Positions 9,527 to 21,758 of a stretch of DNA of 64,000 bases are shown in pieces. The translations under genes and the position numbers were made by a program. How positions within the stretch are numbered: the stretch's first letter is position 1; every line of letters starts with the position of its first letter. Source of the stretch: Carettochelys insculpta (Eukaryota > Chordata > Testudines > Carettochelyidae); the NCBI RefSeq assembly GCF_033958435.1, contig NC_134138.1, positions 271,227,798-271,291,797 of the forward strand, in the 5' to 3' direction. Under the pieces are notes generated by a model, which saw only the letters and a program-made list of their open reading frames with translations, had not been told where the DNA came from and did no database searches.

Positions 9527-10494
9527 GGGTACGTCTACGGTGGGAACTAACTTTGAAGTTAATTTTGAAGTTAGGCACTAAAGTGAAGTAGCCAGCAGAG
9601 AGTCTACACACATTTTCCCTTACTTCAAAGTTAAGTAGGGAGCCCAACGTCGAAGTCCTTACTCCATTCCCGAGAATGGAGTAGTGTCCTGTTTCGAAGT
9701 TTAGCTTCAAAGTAAGGTGCATGTAAACACCCAGCTTCGAAGTTGCTTACTTCCAAGTTGTACTCAGGAGTAAGTGTTGGAATAAAGTCTGGATACTGTA
9801 TGTGAAGCAACAAAAGTTTATTACAACCAGCTGGCGGAGTGATTCTGAACTTGGTTGAGTTTCAGAATGCACTGACAGGCATCAAGTTGTGATTGGTTAT
9901 TTAGAGATCTGATAGACAGAGGAAAGGATAGGAGCAGACAGTAAGGAAATGAGCATAATCAATGAACAATCAATGAGCAATCCATGTGAATTAACAAACC
10001 ATCTGGGAGTTACAAAGAGTTTCTGTGCACAGTTTACAGAACATTTTAACTATAAACAAGTCCTTTGAAGAATGCAGTGCCCAACATCCATGTATAAAGT
10101 GATCTCTCATCTGTAATACACTGATGTGTAGAGCAGTGATGTCTCGTCTGGCATCCTGATATAATCTTCATAGGGACTTGATCATTCGTGTTACCTCTAC
10201 AGAATCAAAGCAAGTGGGCAATACAGGATCAAAGCAGAAGTTAGGGAAACAATTATGTCAGTCACCCTTAACTATAGTCCAATTACCCTCCCCACAGAGT
10301 CCCTTCCTGGAATGTGGCTGCCTAGGGACTTGTACATCAACTGGGATGCCCTCCCCAGGTGGCTGGGGTTGGGGTGAGGGGGGCTTACCAGACTCCATTT
10401 TGGAACAGTGGTTCCTAGCAAATATCATGGCCTACTTCAAATTTTTATCCTATATAAGTAACTTCGAAGTCATTTTTGTAGGGTAGACACAGCC
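9527..10494. mobile_element. GTCTACAC-type MITE split by a solo LTR, CTA target duplication
   Basis: The left end GGTACGTCTACGG and right end GGTAGACACAGCC match the 265-bp MITE at 20425-20689, including ACTAACTTTGAAGTTA, CAGCAGAGAGTCTACACA and GAATGGAGTA. CTA occurs at 9524-9526 and 10495-10497. The MITE sequence stops near 9774 and resumes after 10407. Confidence 0.75.
9775..10407 (-). mobile_element. solo LTR of an endogenous retrovirus-like element
   Basis: On the minus strand the segment begins TGTTCCAAAATGGAGTC and ends CTTTATTCCAACA, the TG...CA ends of an LTR. A polyadenylation signal AATAAA lies about 45 bp before the end (817-822 past 9000 on +, as TTTATT). No primer-binding site or internal coding region follows, so it is solo. 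A clean target duplication was not found (GTAAG versus GTGGT), so the exact edges are uncertain. Confidence 0.65.
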
Positions 10495-10939
10495 CTACCA
10501 TAATCACTTTGGTTTTTGTGGGCCCATGAGCTATGTTAAGGCTAGACACAGGAACTCTGACAAGTGATCAGCCATGCTTGCAACTATTATGGAAACACAG
10601 AAAACGCAGACTGGGTTTAACCCATTTTTTCAAAAGGGAACAGACACTATCAGTTTTAACAACCTTTGAAGGGCAAAGGACCCTGGGTAGAATTCTGTGA
10701 AACAGGAGGAGGGTAAGGCAGGCCTCTGAACCAGCAGACTACATGTCCACCAGCTGTGAACTGTAAGACTGGGTCAATGACAGAGCTAACCCAGCCTCCA
10801 GGAGGAGTCTTTTTTTTATTCTTTTAAATTTATTCCAGTGGACAGTGGAGACTTCTTGTGGCTGAACTTCACTCTGGGCCAAGAGATAAAATCACTGAGC
10901 TTTGATCAGAGCCAAATCCACCAATGGCTAGTGGAAGTA
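10495..10939. other. 445 bp without recognisable gene
   Basis: No repeat family recognised apart from a T-run near 10810. Short chance frames only. Confidence 0.4.
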
Positions 10940-11392
10940 AGCTGGGTCTGCATGACAAAGTTCTGTCTACAGAAGTCACTGTCAACGGAGTTTTGCCAAC
11001 AGAACCTCTGTCTACAGAACACATCCACACCTAACAGGAGCTCTCCCTGTCAACATCCTCTGTCAACAGAGAGCGACCAGACTGCCCAGCCTTCTATCTG
11101 TAGAACAGCCAACCAGAAGCTCTGCAAACAGGGCAGCCTGGTGAACCAAAAGCCTTCTCTGTCAACAGAGGGACCCACAGAGCGCGTACACTATTTTTCA
11201 TGTTGACAGAATTTGTCTACAGAGGAGCTATGCCTCAAACTTTCAAGTCACTATGCTGCTGGGAAAAAGGTTGTGTTCTGTTGACAGATTCTCGACAGAA
11301 TGCATTTGTAGTGTGTGAGTTCCCTAGTTTTGTCGACTGAAGGCCTCCTCTGTAGACAGAACTTTGTAGTGTAGACACAGCTGTAGAGATTA
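10940..11392. mobile_element. GTCGACA-rich MITE, 453 bp, GTA target duplication
   Basis: The ends are AGCTGGGTCTGCATGACAAA and, inverted, AGCTGTGTCTACACTACAAA; both continue into GTTCTGTC. GTA flanks it at 10937-10939 and 11393-11395. The inside is crowded with TGTCGACA/TGTCAACA/TGTCTACA variants in both orientations. It has no coding capacity. Related copies are at 39.0-39.5 and 39.7-40.1 kb. Confidence 0.8.
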
Positions 11393-14184
11393 TTTGCCCA
11401 GTGGGAGCAGCTGAGTGGCCATCAGGGCAGCCAGAGGGAGCAGCATCCCAGAGGTCGAGCAATGAGTGGCCAGCAGGGTGGCGGTGGAGAGCAGTGAGCC
11501 GGTGGGATGGTGAGTGACCTGTGGAGGGAGTAGGATATTCTTTTTTTGTTTTTACTCCTTTACTCATGATGGGAGGTGCACTCTGAAGAGGTAACTCTGA
11601 ACTCTGGGTTTGTCCTCTAAGCTCCTGGCCCTCCAGCCATCATTTTTCCTGTGCAGAGACTCACATCTCTCTCCCTCCTGACTGGGAATTTTATAGGGGG
11701 CAGTTTTCTGCCTACACTGTGAATTCCCCAGCAAGTCAGACAGCCTAAGCAGTCATGCTTTGTTTTCACTCAAGAGGCTACACACAGCATGATTGCCCGT
11801 AATTAAATTAGTTCGCAGCTCTTTCTAACCAAGTGCATTGATTCTTGAGATGACAGCATTGCTGAGAAAATATTAAAGCAATGAAAGAACCTACATACAT
11901 GCTAATAAAAGCTTACCAGAAATCACCCTGGCACCTATCTGAGCTATGACCAGTCCTTCAGACTCCACCAAGAGGTTTTTTCTAAGAAATGTATGATGCC
12001 TGTTACCTAAGAACAGGTACCCCCATGAATAGGTAAAGTCCTCCTCATCTTTCGCAGAATGGACTCTGGTGCACCTTAGATGGTAGATCCTGTCCATTTA
12101 CTGGAGCAGAAAGAAAGGTGTGAGTCCATTTAAACTCAGGCTATTTATTTTTGTCTGTTAGTCTCTGGAGAGCCCCAGTTTAATCTAGCATATGTGAGAC
12201 TTTCCATGTGGTGCTGTCTCTTGGGAAATGGTACAACTTGAATGAATTTCCCTAATCACCCCTCATTGCTCTTAGTTCCTGGAGGCCTGTGATCCCTATC
12301 CCCCATGGAATTATGGACTGTCCCTAGCCCACAATGACACACAAATGTAATACAGTGAGAACTCTTAAATGTATTTCAGGAAATAGCCTAGAACAAAGTC
12401 TGCTAAGGACTTTGCTGTGTGTGCCAATTTTTCATAGCAAGCAACCAGATGGCATGGTGATGGACAGACATTATAAAAGCTAGCTAATTATATCAGTAGC
12501 TTGTGTTTCATTTGGATAGTTGTTGCATGAGAAAACAAATACTTGCATTAGACTTATGACCTCTCTAGATTTTTAAAATGATGGTTATGACAATGATATG
12601 TGAGATGCCTTGTGAATAATAGTAGGAAACTGTTTTTCCCCTATATCAGCACAGATCTGTACAATATGTCCATCAAAGTTTCCATCATGCTGCTGGCTTT
12701 TCTGATCTACTTCATAGGTACATACTTGACAACCTGGAAAGAAGCCTTTTCTGGATTCCTGTGCAACCACTTTTTTGTACACCACTGGAGTTACACTGTT
12801 GTAGGCTTAGTCCCTTGGTGCTCTCTTTATTGTCAGGTTTTCTTATTCTAGAATTTTGTATGAGCTACTCTGTCTGGGATGTAGGAGCCTGTGATTTTTT
12901 GAGGGGGTAGGACAGTGATAATTTGTTGCTATGGTGACTGTAGAGACCAATGCTGAGCCTAAAAGAGTAGCAAAATGAAAATTACAGGCCCCAACCAAAA
13001 CCCTGGAGTCAAACAGCCAGTGCATTAGGAAAGTTTTGGGGCAAGAGAGTGTCATGGCCATAAACTGGCACCGATCCAATAACAGCAGTAGAGCTATTCC
13101 AATTAATAGCAGATCTGAACTTGGCACTGATCCTCCTTTCTAAGGGCTTAATTCTTCTCCGCACCACTGAAGTCACGAGTAGACTTCACACCAGCTTCAA
13201 AGTACTTAGCAACTGGCACCATAACTCTGAATCAGATGCTGCCTGAACTCTGGTAGAGGTTTGGATCCAGGAGTTCAGGTCCTTTATGATGAATGCCCAC
13301 CTTTATCAAGGGTCTACAAAAAGGACCAGTCTGGACCCTGTGCCCAGTTTTTCCTTCAAATCTGGGAAGACCCGGCAATTTTGTCTCTAAAATGGTGTAA
13401 AAAGGATTATCGATATTAATCACAGCACATTTTATTTAGGACTGTTATTCTAAGCTGGGAAATGTATATGCCCCTATTATCCATGGTATAAGCTAGTCCC
13501 TGAAGACTTTTCGCATTACTTGCCAAGTCCCCTGATTTCAAGCAGGTCTTCATCTGCATTGCCTCTGACATGTCATAATATGGCAATAAAGGGGTTTTAA
13601 CTTTATTTTCCCATTTGTATATTGATTGGCATTTGGAGAATACAGAGGAATCTGGTCTGATGCTGAGCAACTCTGCTTAGAGTGATGTGGAATGGAATTT
13701 TCAGCTGATTTCCATGTGGTGCTGTAGGTAAGCACCAATGCTAATGAAGGTGGAGTGACCCTTGGATAAAATGATACTGTTCTAAGCAGCGCATGCTGCA
13801 CATATTCATTTCTAAAATGAGATGAAGGCGAGCCTTTGTTTCAAGAGTCCACTCCACAGTTAGATCAGCATATGCAATGCTGTCTCCCAGGCTGATAATT
13901 CTAATTGGATTACCTGGAGGCTGAATCATTTCTCATTTAACAATATTGTGTTCAGACCCAATTTAAGACAGCCCTATTTCAGAGGTCATTAGACCGCATT
14001 CAGCAGTTTAGTTTTTGGAGCCCCTCAGACACAGTCTGCAGGGAGCCCCCTATCGCTTGTGAAATACTCATGGCAGGTTTAAGAAGTAGGTAGAGTCAGA
14101 GACTGGTGAATAAGCACTGGTAGGTGAAAGTGGCCCTGGATTGCACCAGGATATTTTTAGGGTTAACATATTTGTCCTTTCAAA
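11393..14184. other. 2.8 kb of mostly unique, moderately AT-rich DNA
   Basis: Read on both strands, I see only short chance frames (the longest about 110 codons) without recognisable domains. Splice-flanked exon candidates were not convincing. It is a plausible intergenic or intronic spacer. Confidence 0.45.
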
Positions 14185-14335
14185 AAAAAGGACACCCCTG
14201 AGCAGGAGTGTACCTGCACCAGTATTTATCAACTCACCTTGTATTAGTGTACTATATGTACTATAACACCTTAATACAACTTGAATTGGTAGATACTAAT
14301 ATAGATACACTCCCTCTCAGGGCATCCTTTTTTTT
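14185..14335. repeat. imperfect fold-back repeat
   Basis: GGACACCCCTGAGCAGGAGT near the left is complementary, imperfectly, to ACACTCCCTCTCAGGGCATCC near the right. The arms surround AT-rich DNA that also contains inverted TAGTGTACTATATGTACTATA-like steps. It is probably a small non-autonomous transposon; a related end appears near 17490-17535. Confidence 0.5.
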
Positions 14336-14639
14336 ATATGGTAGTTCTAATATACTGAAGCCATAGGGCAAATATGATGGACTTTATCACTAAGTCCTTC
14401 AGAAAACCCCACTGATGGGACAAAGGGGAAGAAATTGTTGGTAGATTCGCACCACAATCAGAATAGGCCAACAAGCTGGCCACCTCTCTCCATGGATCTA
14501 CTATAGGTGGAGCCTGAGAAGTGAGTGATCAGCTCTGTGTGGAAACTCCACACCTCTGCGATAGCTCTGACAGGATCTTTTTGCAGCCCAAACTTTAAAG
14601 ATGTGGGATACGTAGTAAGATAACGCAGGCTGGGGCTAT

Positions 14640-14725
14640 ATGTAGACTGTAAGCTCCATGGGGCAGGGAGAATCTTGTTCCATGTTTGTTCAATGCCTAG
14701 TGCAATGGGCTCACTATCCATGACT
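14640..14725 (+). repeat. ancient amniote interspersed repeat fragment
   Basis: TAGACTGTAAGCTCCATGGG GCAGGGAGAATCTTG ... CAATGCCTAGTGCAATGGG resembles a repeat common to birds, turtles and mammals. Other copies are at about 35930-36050 and 42690-42790. The family name is uncertain. Confidence 0.5.
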
Positions 14726-14871
14726 GGGACTCTGAGGCACTCCTGTGATACAAGTTCTAATGTAATTCCACCTGAAGGTCTGCAGGCCAGGTGAGCAGAA
14801 GATGCACATACACACACATACCCCAAAGATCAGGAGAAACACAAGATGCTGCTACAGAAGTGTCTGACCCT

Positions 14872-14950
14872 GGCTACATCTACACTAGCCAAAAACTTCA
14901 AAATGGCCATCCAAATGGCTCTTCCTTTCCGCCCAGTGTGGGCCGAGATG
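14872..14950 (+). mobile_element. left-end fragment of a fold-back MITE
   Basis: GGCTACATCTACACTAGCC then ACTTCAAAATGGCCATCCAA matches the left 60 bp of the fold-back MITE at 58913. The right half is missing. Confidence 0.6.
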
Positions 14951-16206
14951 GCTCCTGCTGTCGCTCCACTCCAACTCCTATTGCTAAAAGACTACAGGGA
15001 ATGTTTTCTTAGGGCCAATTATTTTGTTGTTCAGTCTGGACTACAGTGATCGTATTTCCCTATGCTGCATACGGGGCACTTGGTAAAATTACTTGTGTGT
15101 TCAAGTGAGTTCAATGGTGATCAGTCAGAACTATGCAGTACAAATGTTCAGACTAGCATTAGGTTGACTGAGCCCCTCTTAAGAAAGACTGAATAGCTGG
15201 ATTCTTTCTATTTATCTTCTTATCTTTAAGACTTTAGGATTCACATGGGAAGGTGGGATGCACAACCCCCATCACAAAGGTAGAGGTTTTACACACACAC
15301 ACACATTCTTTCTCACACAGGGAAATGGAGAAACAGACAGACCCAGTTGTCTCTTCCCATCACTTTCAGCCTTCTGTGCCTGGCTGGGCTGCAGGGATGG
15401 ACCTGCCTCTCCTAGTATGTGGCACTGCGTCTATCTATGGCAACACGTGGGGAACGTGCAGGGTCACAGGTCCCCCTCCTGAGATTTCTGCCAGACTTCA
15501 CAACAGACTGTGACCAGCAGCAATCTTTCAGTACATTATGGGAGGCAAGGGACAGGAATGTCATCCTGCAGTAGGGCACGAGGAGGGATGACCTGGCTTG
15601 TGTCTTTACAGAGCTCATCTTTCCCCTTCTCCCATGGCTAGAAGCAGTTTGGCCCTTCCTGCCTGCACAATGTCTAACGGCTTCTAACGCCTCCAGGATG
15701 CTGCTGGTCACTAACATAACCCAGCAACCTCCTGTTCCCCAGCTATGGCACAAGCCGGGCTTTTTTTTTCCTGGCAGAACTCACCAGATCAGCATTCCGG
15801 CACTTTTTTTGTGCTAGAACACCAGAAGAATTTTCACTGTTGGTTATGCAGCAGCGTGGAGACCAAAGCAGGAGAACCACCCCTGTGACCCTGGGCAGGG
15901 TGCCCTGCTGGTCCCGCAGCAACATGGGGCCTGGGGCAGGAGCCCCTGCTGGTCCTGAAGCAATGCAGGTCTTGGGGCAGGAGCCCCCAGCACCCCGAAG
16001 CAGTTCAGGGATCAGGGCTTTAAAACTGAACACACCAACCCCTATGAGGAATCATCAGACTTGAGTTCCGGCACCTTTTATCCTAGAGGTCAAAAAACAA
16101 CAAACCCACCATGCACAAGTATGAAGAGGTTTCTAGGAATGTATTGTACAGCTGCAGCCAGGGAACCTGACTGCAAGCGTCAGAGGGATAGTCACGTTAC
16201 TCAGTA
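14951..16206. other. unique and repeat-fragment DNA, no gene
   Basis: A (CA)n run lies near 15290. Between 15770 and 16085 two inverted TTCCGGCAC... / ...GTTCCGGCACC-type segments suggest an old non-autonomous element. No coding signal. Confidence 0.4.
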
Positions 16207-16300
16207 TACACAAAACCAACGAGATGTCCTCTGGCACCTTACAGATTAACAGATTAGTCTGTTAGTCTATACGATGCCACAGGACTGCTCAGTGTTTCTG
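16207..16300. mobile_element. small inverted SINE dimer, both heads missing
   Basis: 16208-16252 reads forward from the SINE's A-rich linker (CACAAAACCAACGAGATGTC CTCTGGCACC). 16255-16298 is the same part inverted (GTTAGTCTATACGATGCCAC AGGACTGCTC). Together they form a hairpin of about 40 bp per arm with almost no loop. Confidence 0.65.
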
Positions 16301-17039
16301 GCCACAATGGTTTCAGTGACACTAACCAGAGAAGTGGCTCAACAAGGGCACAACCCTGTGCTCCCTGCAGGCAAGAGCCAGGACGGGAGATGGGGAGAGG
16401 CACGGATAAAGAGGATGTGAAGCCCCTGCTCTGGATGCTGTGAAGACTGCAGGTCCAGAGCATGAACAGGACGGAAATTGCCTCCTTCCCACCCCCCCAC
16501 TACTTCAGAAGTTAGCTGAGCATAGAGTGGTTTCCTTGTGGCAGTGCTTGCAGGGCTTTGTCACATGCAGAACTTGGTTCCTTCTGGCCAATGCCAGAAG
16601 AGGGAGAGGGGAAGGAAGGAGCCTGCCTACCAGGCTATCGGTTAGCTGAATGCTCAGACCAGGGGCTGGTTCTCCCAGAGTGCTGGGAGCGGGACATATC
16701 TTGCCAGGGGAGATATGGAGTAGTAGCATGGCCAGTCGGGGTGAAGGGGCAAAGCAGGGTGAGGACAGTGAAAGGGGGAGCATGTAAAGGGCCAGTGGGT
16801 GGACAGCAGAGCCCCCCATCACCCAGCCCTGTAACTGGCCACTGCCTGTCACTGGCCTGTACATGCCAGCCACCAAAGCTCACCGCTAACACCAGCCAGA
16901 AACAGGATAGGGGCGGGGCCTGGCTGGCCGAGATCTGGCCCACGACAGAAGCCCCATGTGGCATCTTCATCCCACCTCCAGACATGCGCAACCACCTCCA
17001 TCACTGGCCACTGGACCCTGGTGAGCAGGAATCCAGCCA
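16301..17039. other. 739 bp, GC-moderate, no supported gene
   Basis: A 250-codon plus-strand frame crosses this stretch, but its last third is the CR1 tail in an untranslated region, and the rest has no domain. I regard it as chance. Confidence 0.4.
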
Positions 17040-17397
17040 GGAGCAGGATCTGCCAGTATTCATAGCAGCTTTCAAGTACCTAAAATTACTGGGTGGAAGG
17101 AGACAAAAATTCTCCTTAGCCTCTGAAAAAAGGACAAGAAGCAACGGGCTTAAACTACAGCAAGGAAGGTTTAGTTTGGACATTAGGAAAAATTTCCTAA
17201 CCGTCAGGTTGGTTAAGTATGAGAATAAATTGCCTAGAGTGGTTGCAGAATCTCCATCACTGGAGAAACTTAGGAAGTGGTCAGATAAATATCTAGTAGG
17301 GATGGTCTAGATGGTGTTTGGTCCTGCTGTGAGGCCAGGGAACTGGACTTGTTGACCTCTTGTGGTCCCTTCCAGTTCTAGTATTTTATGATTCTGT
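17040..17397 (+). mobile_element. CR1 LINE 3' end
   Basis: Contains the conserved CR1 blocks GGGCTTAAACTACAGCAAGG, TTGGACATTAGGAAAAATTT, CATCACTGGAGAAACTTAGG and the terminal TTCCAGTTCTAGTATTTTATGA. It is 5'-truncated after the reverse transcriptase and moderately diverged. Confidence 0.88.
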
Positions 17398-18347
17398 GCT
17401 GGGTGCTGGGGATGGAAGGAGAAAAAAGAGACCATTTCCCTGTTTTTAAGAAAAAGTTGAGACGTCTGCAGCTGGAGGCCTTAAATACAGGATGGTCCCT
17501 TTAAAAACAGGACCTCTGGTCTAATCTGGCCACTCCGGTTCCTATGGCTGAAGAAATAGGTCAGATGCTTTTCCTCCCTTGTGAAGAAAGAGCAGCTGGA
17601 GATATTTTTTCCCTTGGAGATTGGTCTGTATGGAACAGCAGGCTGCTTTCCCTGCACAATCTCTGTCTGCTTGCAATGGGGCACTAGGGTTAGCAGAGAG
17701 AGCTTTTGGCGCATTTTCACAGAGATATGTGGCTTAGTTTTAAAGCCCGTTGGGCTGTCAGTCTGACGGCCTGACTCACCATGGCAAGAGCACATCCTAT
17801 TTGCATATTATTGCTGCAACTGTAGAGGTGAATGAGACCCTTTGATCTTATAGTTGTGTTATACTCACCCTAAATCCCACGCAGAATGTGCACCTGTGGT
17901 TTTTAGTCTGGCATGTCAGCATTGCGCCTGCCTACCCTCTTTGAAACTCTAGTCATCGCCTCAGGGGCTGACAGTAAATGGCTGCAACTAACTGGCTAAG
18001 AGCTCACATGGACCTTTCATCCAGGGCTAGCTTACATCTTCCAACCCCCAAAAGGAGGTAAATTCATTCATTCCTCAAATTATTTCCCATTAGTGGGCTC
18101 TTTTTCTGACTCCTACAGCAACTTTGCAACGTTCATGGGCTCCAAAGAAACGAATTACAAGGCAATTTTCCATCCAAGTGAGCCAAGAGACTTATGACTT
18201 ATTTTTGCCTCTATCTCTCTCCTCACATCTACAATGAACATAATTAAACATGCTCTGGAGGATTCAGAGAAGGCCACTGCTCTACCTTATTAAACTGGAC
18301 AGAGTAAAAAGAAAACAGATTAAAATATTGGCATTTCTATTCAATCT
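17398..18347. other. 950 bp, unique DNA, possible conserved noncoding stretch
   Basis: No gene. From about 18055 to 18300 the sequence is repeat-free, AT-rich and carries homeodomain-like AATTA cores (ATAATTAAACATGC), a composition often seen in vertebrate conserved noncoding elements. This is a guess to be tested by alignment. Confidence 0.35.
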
Positions 18348-19058
18348 GGCTACGTCTACACGTGAAGCCAACATCAAAATAGCTTATTTCGATGTAGCAA
18401 CATCGAAATAGGCTATTTCGATGAATAACGTCTACACGTCCTCCAGGGCTGGCAACGTCGATGTTCAACTTCGACGTTGCGCGGCACCACATCGAAATAG
18501 GCACTGCGAGGGAACGTCTACACGCCAAAGTAGCACACATCGAAATAAGGGTGCCAGGCACAGCTGCAGACAGGGTCACAGGGTGGACTCAACAGCAAGC
18601 CACTCCCTTAAAGGGCCCCTCCCAGACACAGTTGCACTAAACAACACAAGATACACAGAGCCAACAACTGGTTGCAGACCCTGTGCCTGCAGCATGGATC
18701 CCCAGCTGCAGCAGCAGCAGCCAGAAGCCCTGGGCTAAGGGCTGCTGCCCACAGTGACCATAGAGCCCCGCAGGGGCTGGAGAGAGAGCATCTCTCAACC
18801 CCTCAGCTGATGGCCACCATGGAGGACCCAGCAATTTCGACGTTGCGGGATGCGGATCGTCTACACGGTCCCTACTTCGACGTTCAACGTCGAAGTAGGG
18901 CGCTATTCCGATCCCCTCATGAGGTTAGCGACTTCGACGTCTCGCCGCCTAACATCGAAGTTAACTTCGAAATAGCGCCCGACGCGTGTAGCCGCGACGG
19001 GCGCTATTTCGAAGTTAGTGCCACTACTTCGAAGTAGCGTGCACGTGTAGACACAGCT
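18348..19058 (+). mobile_element. Harbinger MITE copy 1, 711 bp, TCT target duplication
   Basis: The left end is GGCTACGTCTACACGTG and the right end CACGTGTAGACACAGCT, flanked by TCT at 18345-18347 and 19059-19061. The first about 260 bp and last about 310 bp are the same as the ends of the two-gene transposon at 27286-31892. These include TCGATGAATAACGTCTACAC-like repeats on the left, and ATGGCCACCATGGAGGACCC and CATGAGGTTAGCGACTTCGA on the right. The middle has no gene. It is a deletion-type derivative that needed enzymes made elsewhere. Confidence 0.92.
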
Positions 19059-20114
19059 TCTGTGTATCCTTCCATGACAGCAAGCAATAGGAAAGGAAGG
19101 AAGTTCAGACTGATTTGCCTGAGGCAATAGACAAGGTATCAGTAGTTGCCAGAGACATGTTAATGCTTGGCTTAGGGAAGTTAGACACCAGCCTTGCTGA
19201 ATTGCATTAGCTAAAATGCACTTGAGACTCACTGTCTGAGTCTCTCCAAGCAAATGGAGATGATGACCCTTCTGCTTCTTAAGATTTCCCAGTTTATTTT
19301 GCTGCTGCTTAGTCTATACTCAGGGAAATTGAAATCTGGAATGTTAAAAAATGGCTTTTTTGAACTCACTGGGCACTAAATACTGCATTCTGATGCAAAA
19401 AGGGTCTGAGAAAGCCAGTGGTGAGATAGTAGTTTATAAGGGTTTAGGGTCTGGCCTTGTTGACTTCAGCTGAGCTACACTGATTTAAACCAGCTGAGGT
19501 TCTGGCCCAAAAAATACTTAATAGGAAAATATGATTCTTTGTTAAGCTTCCAGCCACCTCTCAATATGCTTCCTAGTGTAGCCAGGCACAGGATCACCTT
19601 GAGCCATGTCCTCCTTGTCACACAAAGTCACAGTTAGCAGGTGACCTTTCCCTGAAAACAAGGTCTCAGGGATTCTCTGTCACTTTTGCTCTGAAGAGCT
19701 CAGAATTCCAACCTTCTTCTTTCTCCTTCCCAGTTTCCAGCCTCAGATCCAGCGCTAAAAATCCCACTATTTTATCACCTCTCTGCCTATCACAAAAGCG
19801 GTTCACTCATGGAGGACATGCATTAAATAGATAGAGAAATAGATTCTGAACGTGGCCTATTGGTGTGGAAGAGATGGCTAGACTTTTCCCAGTTGATTTC
19901 TTGTAACACCCCCTGGCAGAAGATATGCCATTCAGAGGAATTTAAATAATTCTAGTTTTATGTCAAAAACTTCAGTGGAAACAATGTTTAGAAAACAATA
20001 TTATCACAGGTATAGAGATCAGAGATGAGGATCACCATTTAGTACAGGCCTTTCTGTGCTGGTGCAAGATCTCTACAGGAGGTTCTTGGTTCAGCCCAGT
20101 TTTAATTCTCTGAA
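19059..20114. other. 1.06 kb without recognised features
   Basis: No frame or repeat that I can name; ordinary composition. Confidence 0.45.
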
Positions 20115-20330
20115 GTGATAAAGCATCAATCTTCCCCTTGGAGAGACAATTCCACAGCTGAATAGATCTCGCTTTTAGGAAGCTTCCCATTTCTCAGTTT
20201 AATTCCAGTACCCTTAGCCCTTTTCCAGCCCATTGAAATAATGCCTCTCTCTCCTTGGTTTTTGTACCCTTCATATAACTTGACAGTTACCAAACTTATC
20301 TGAGGGCAGTTGGTCAGCACTGTTCAGATC
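20115..20330 (-). mobile_element. CR1/L3-type LINE fragment
   Basis: GAGAGACAATTCCACAGCTG ... AGGAAGCTTCCCATTTCTC and CCCTTTTCCAGCCCATTGAA resemble the reverse complement of the region just before a CR1-type 3' end. It is diverged. Confidence 0.5.
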
Positions 20331-20424
20331 CCTAATTCAACCATGAGCTCACTGTTTATGCAGAGCCAGTTGCAGGTAAATATATATCAGGATTTCTCTG
20401 CCAACATGTAACATATAATATGAA

Positions 20425-20689
20425 GGCTGTATCTACACTAGGAACTAACTTTGAAGTTAGCTTCGAAGTTAGGCACTACTTTGAAGTAGCCAGCAGAGAG
20501 TCTACACAAATTTTCCCTTACTTCGAAGTTAAGTAGGGAGCCCAACTTCGAAGTCCTTCCATTCCCAGGAATGGAGTAATGCCCTACATCGAAGTTTAAC
20601 TTCAAAGTAGGGTGTGTGTAGACACTCAACTTTGTGTCAAATAACTTTGTGTCAATAACGCAGGTTATTTTGGTAGTATAGACACAGCT
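20425..20689 (+). mobile_element. GTCTACAC-type MITE, 265 bp, GAA target duplication
   Basis: The left end GGCTGTATCTACACTAGGAA and right end TAGTATAGACACAGCT are inverted repeats. GAA flanks it at 20422-20424 and 20690-20692. The body is made of short TTCGAAGTTA-like palindromes. The copy at 9527-10494 is the same family. Confidence 0.85.
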
Positions 20690-21204
20690 GAAACCAGGAT
20701 CTTGTCTCTCCCTGTCCTGAAAGTACAGAACCAAGCATAAGATATAGAGCTACAAAATAATGAACAATGGTAACACTGAAGCAGTGATTTGAAATCTTGC
20801 ATTTGGAGATAGAGACCACTCTGGAAAGATACTACTCATAAGCATTTCTGAACTGACTTTATCACAGAACTGCTAAAACCACCTCTTGGCAAAGATCCCA
20901 GATAATACTAACCAACACAGCTGGATGCCAGCAAGGAAGGTTAAAACTGTTAATTTGTACTTTGGTTGGAAATGGAGTTGCTTTACTCTATAATACTGAC
21001 CCCAGGAGTAAAGTATAAATATGTGTATTGCAGTTTAATTATTTTGATTTAGGATCTCCAGAGTCAATGTGAAGTAACAGCAAAGTAATAAGTTTGCAGA
21101 TAATTAGATATTTTATATGCATACACAATTTAGAATCTGAAATTTAACCAGTCAGATTCTAACTTATGTGGGACCAGTTCCCCATCTACTATACAGGGAA
21201 TATT
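20690..21204. other. 515 bp AT-rich DNA without a gene
   Basis: Nothing recognised on either strand. Confidence 0.45.
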
Positions 21205-21758
21205 AAAGGAGATCCGCCATTGTGATGATTGCAGTGGAGCTCAGGAACAACCATTCTAATGTGCAGAAGGATCAGCAAATTTGGCAGGCAACCTGCTTGG
21301 ATTGGACAGGTGACTAGGGAAGAGTATAAAACATATTGATCAAGCACAGCACGGTGCAATCAGGAAAGCCAAAGCTCAACTGGAGTTAAAGCTAGCAGCA
21401 AATGTAAAGGGTAACAAGAAGGGTTTCCACAGGTATCGTAGCAACATCAGGAAGGTCAGGAAAAGTGTGGGACCATCACTTAAAGAGGAGAAAATGCAGT
21501 GACAGATCGTGTAAGAACTGCTGAAGTATATAATGCTTTTGCCACATTTTTCACAAAGTCAATTCTCAGATTTCTGCACTGGGCAGCACAGTATGGGAAG
21601 GAGGTGAGCAGCCCGCAATGATGAAAGAACAGGTTAAGGATTACTTAGAAAGGTGGACATGCATGAATCCATGGGCCCAGATGCAATTCATCTGAGGCTG
21701 ATGAGGGGTTGGCTGATGGGATTGCAGAACCATTGGCCATTATCTCTGAAAACACATG

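Noticed and set aside
12600..12851. 83-codon hydrophobic frame resembling a membrane protein
   Set aside because: Low-complexity T-rich DNA gives Phe/Leu-rich frames by chance; no homologous feature or splice context.
16558..17310. 250-codon plus-strand frame
   Set aside because: Its last third lies in the CR1 3' tail, and the remainder has no domain and overlaps frames on the other strand.
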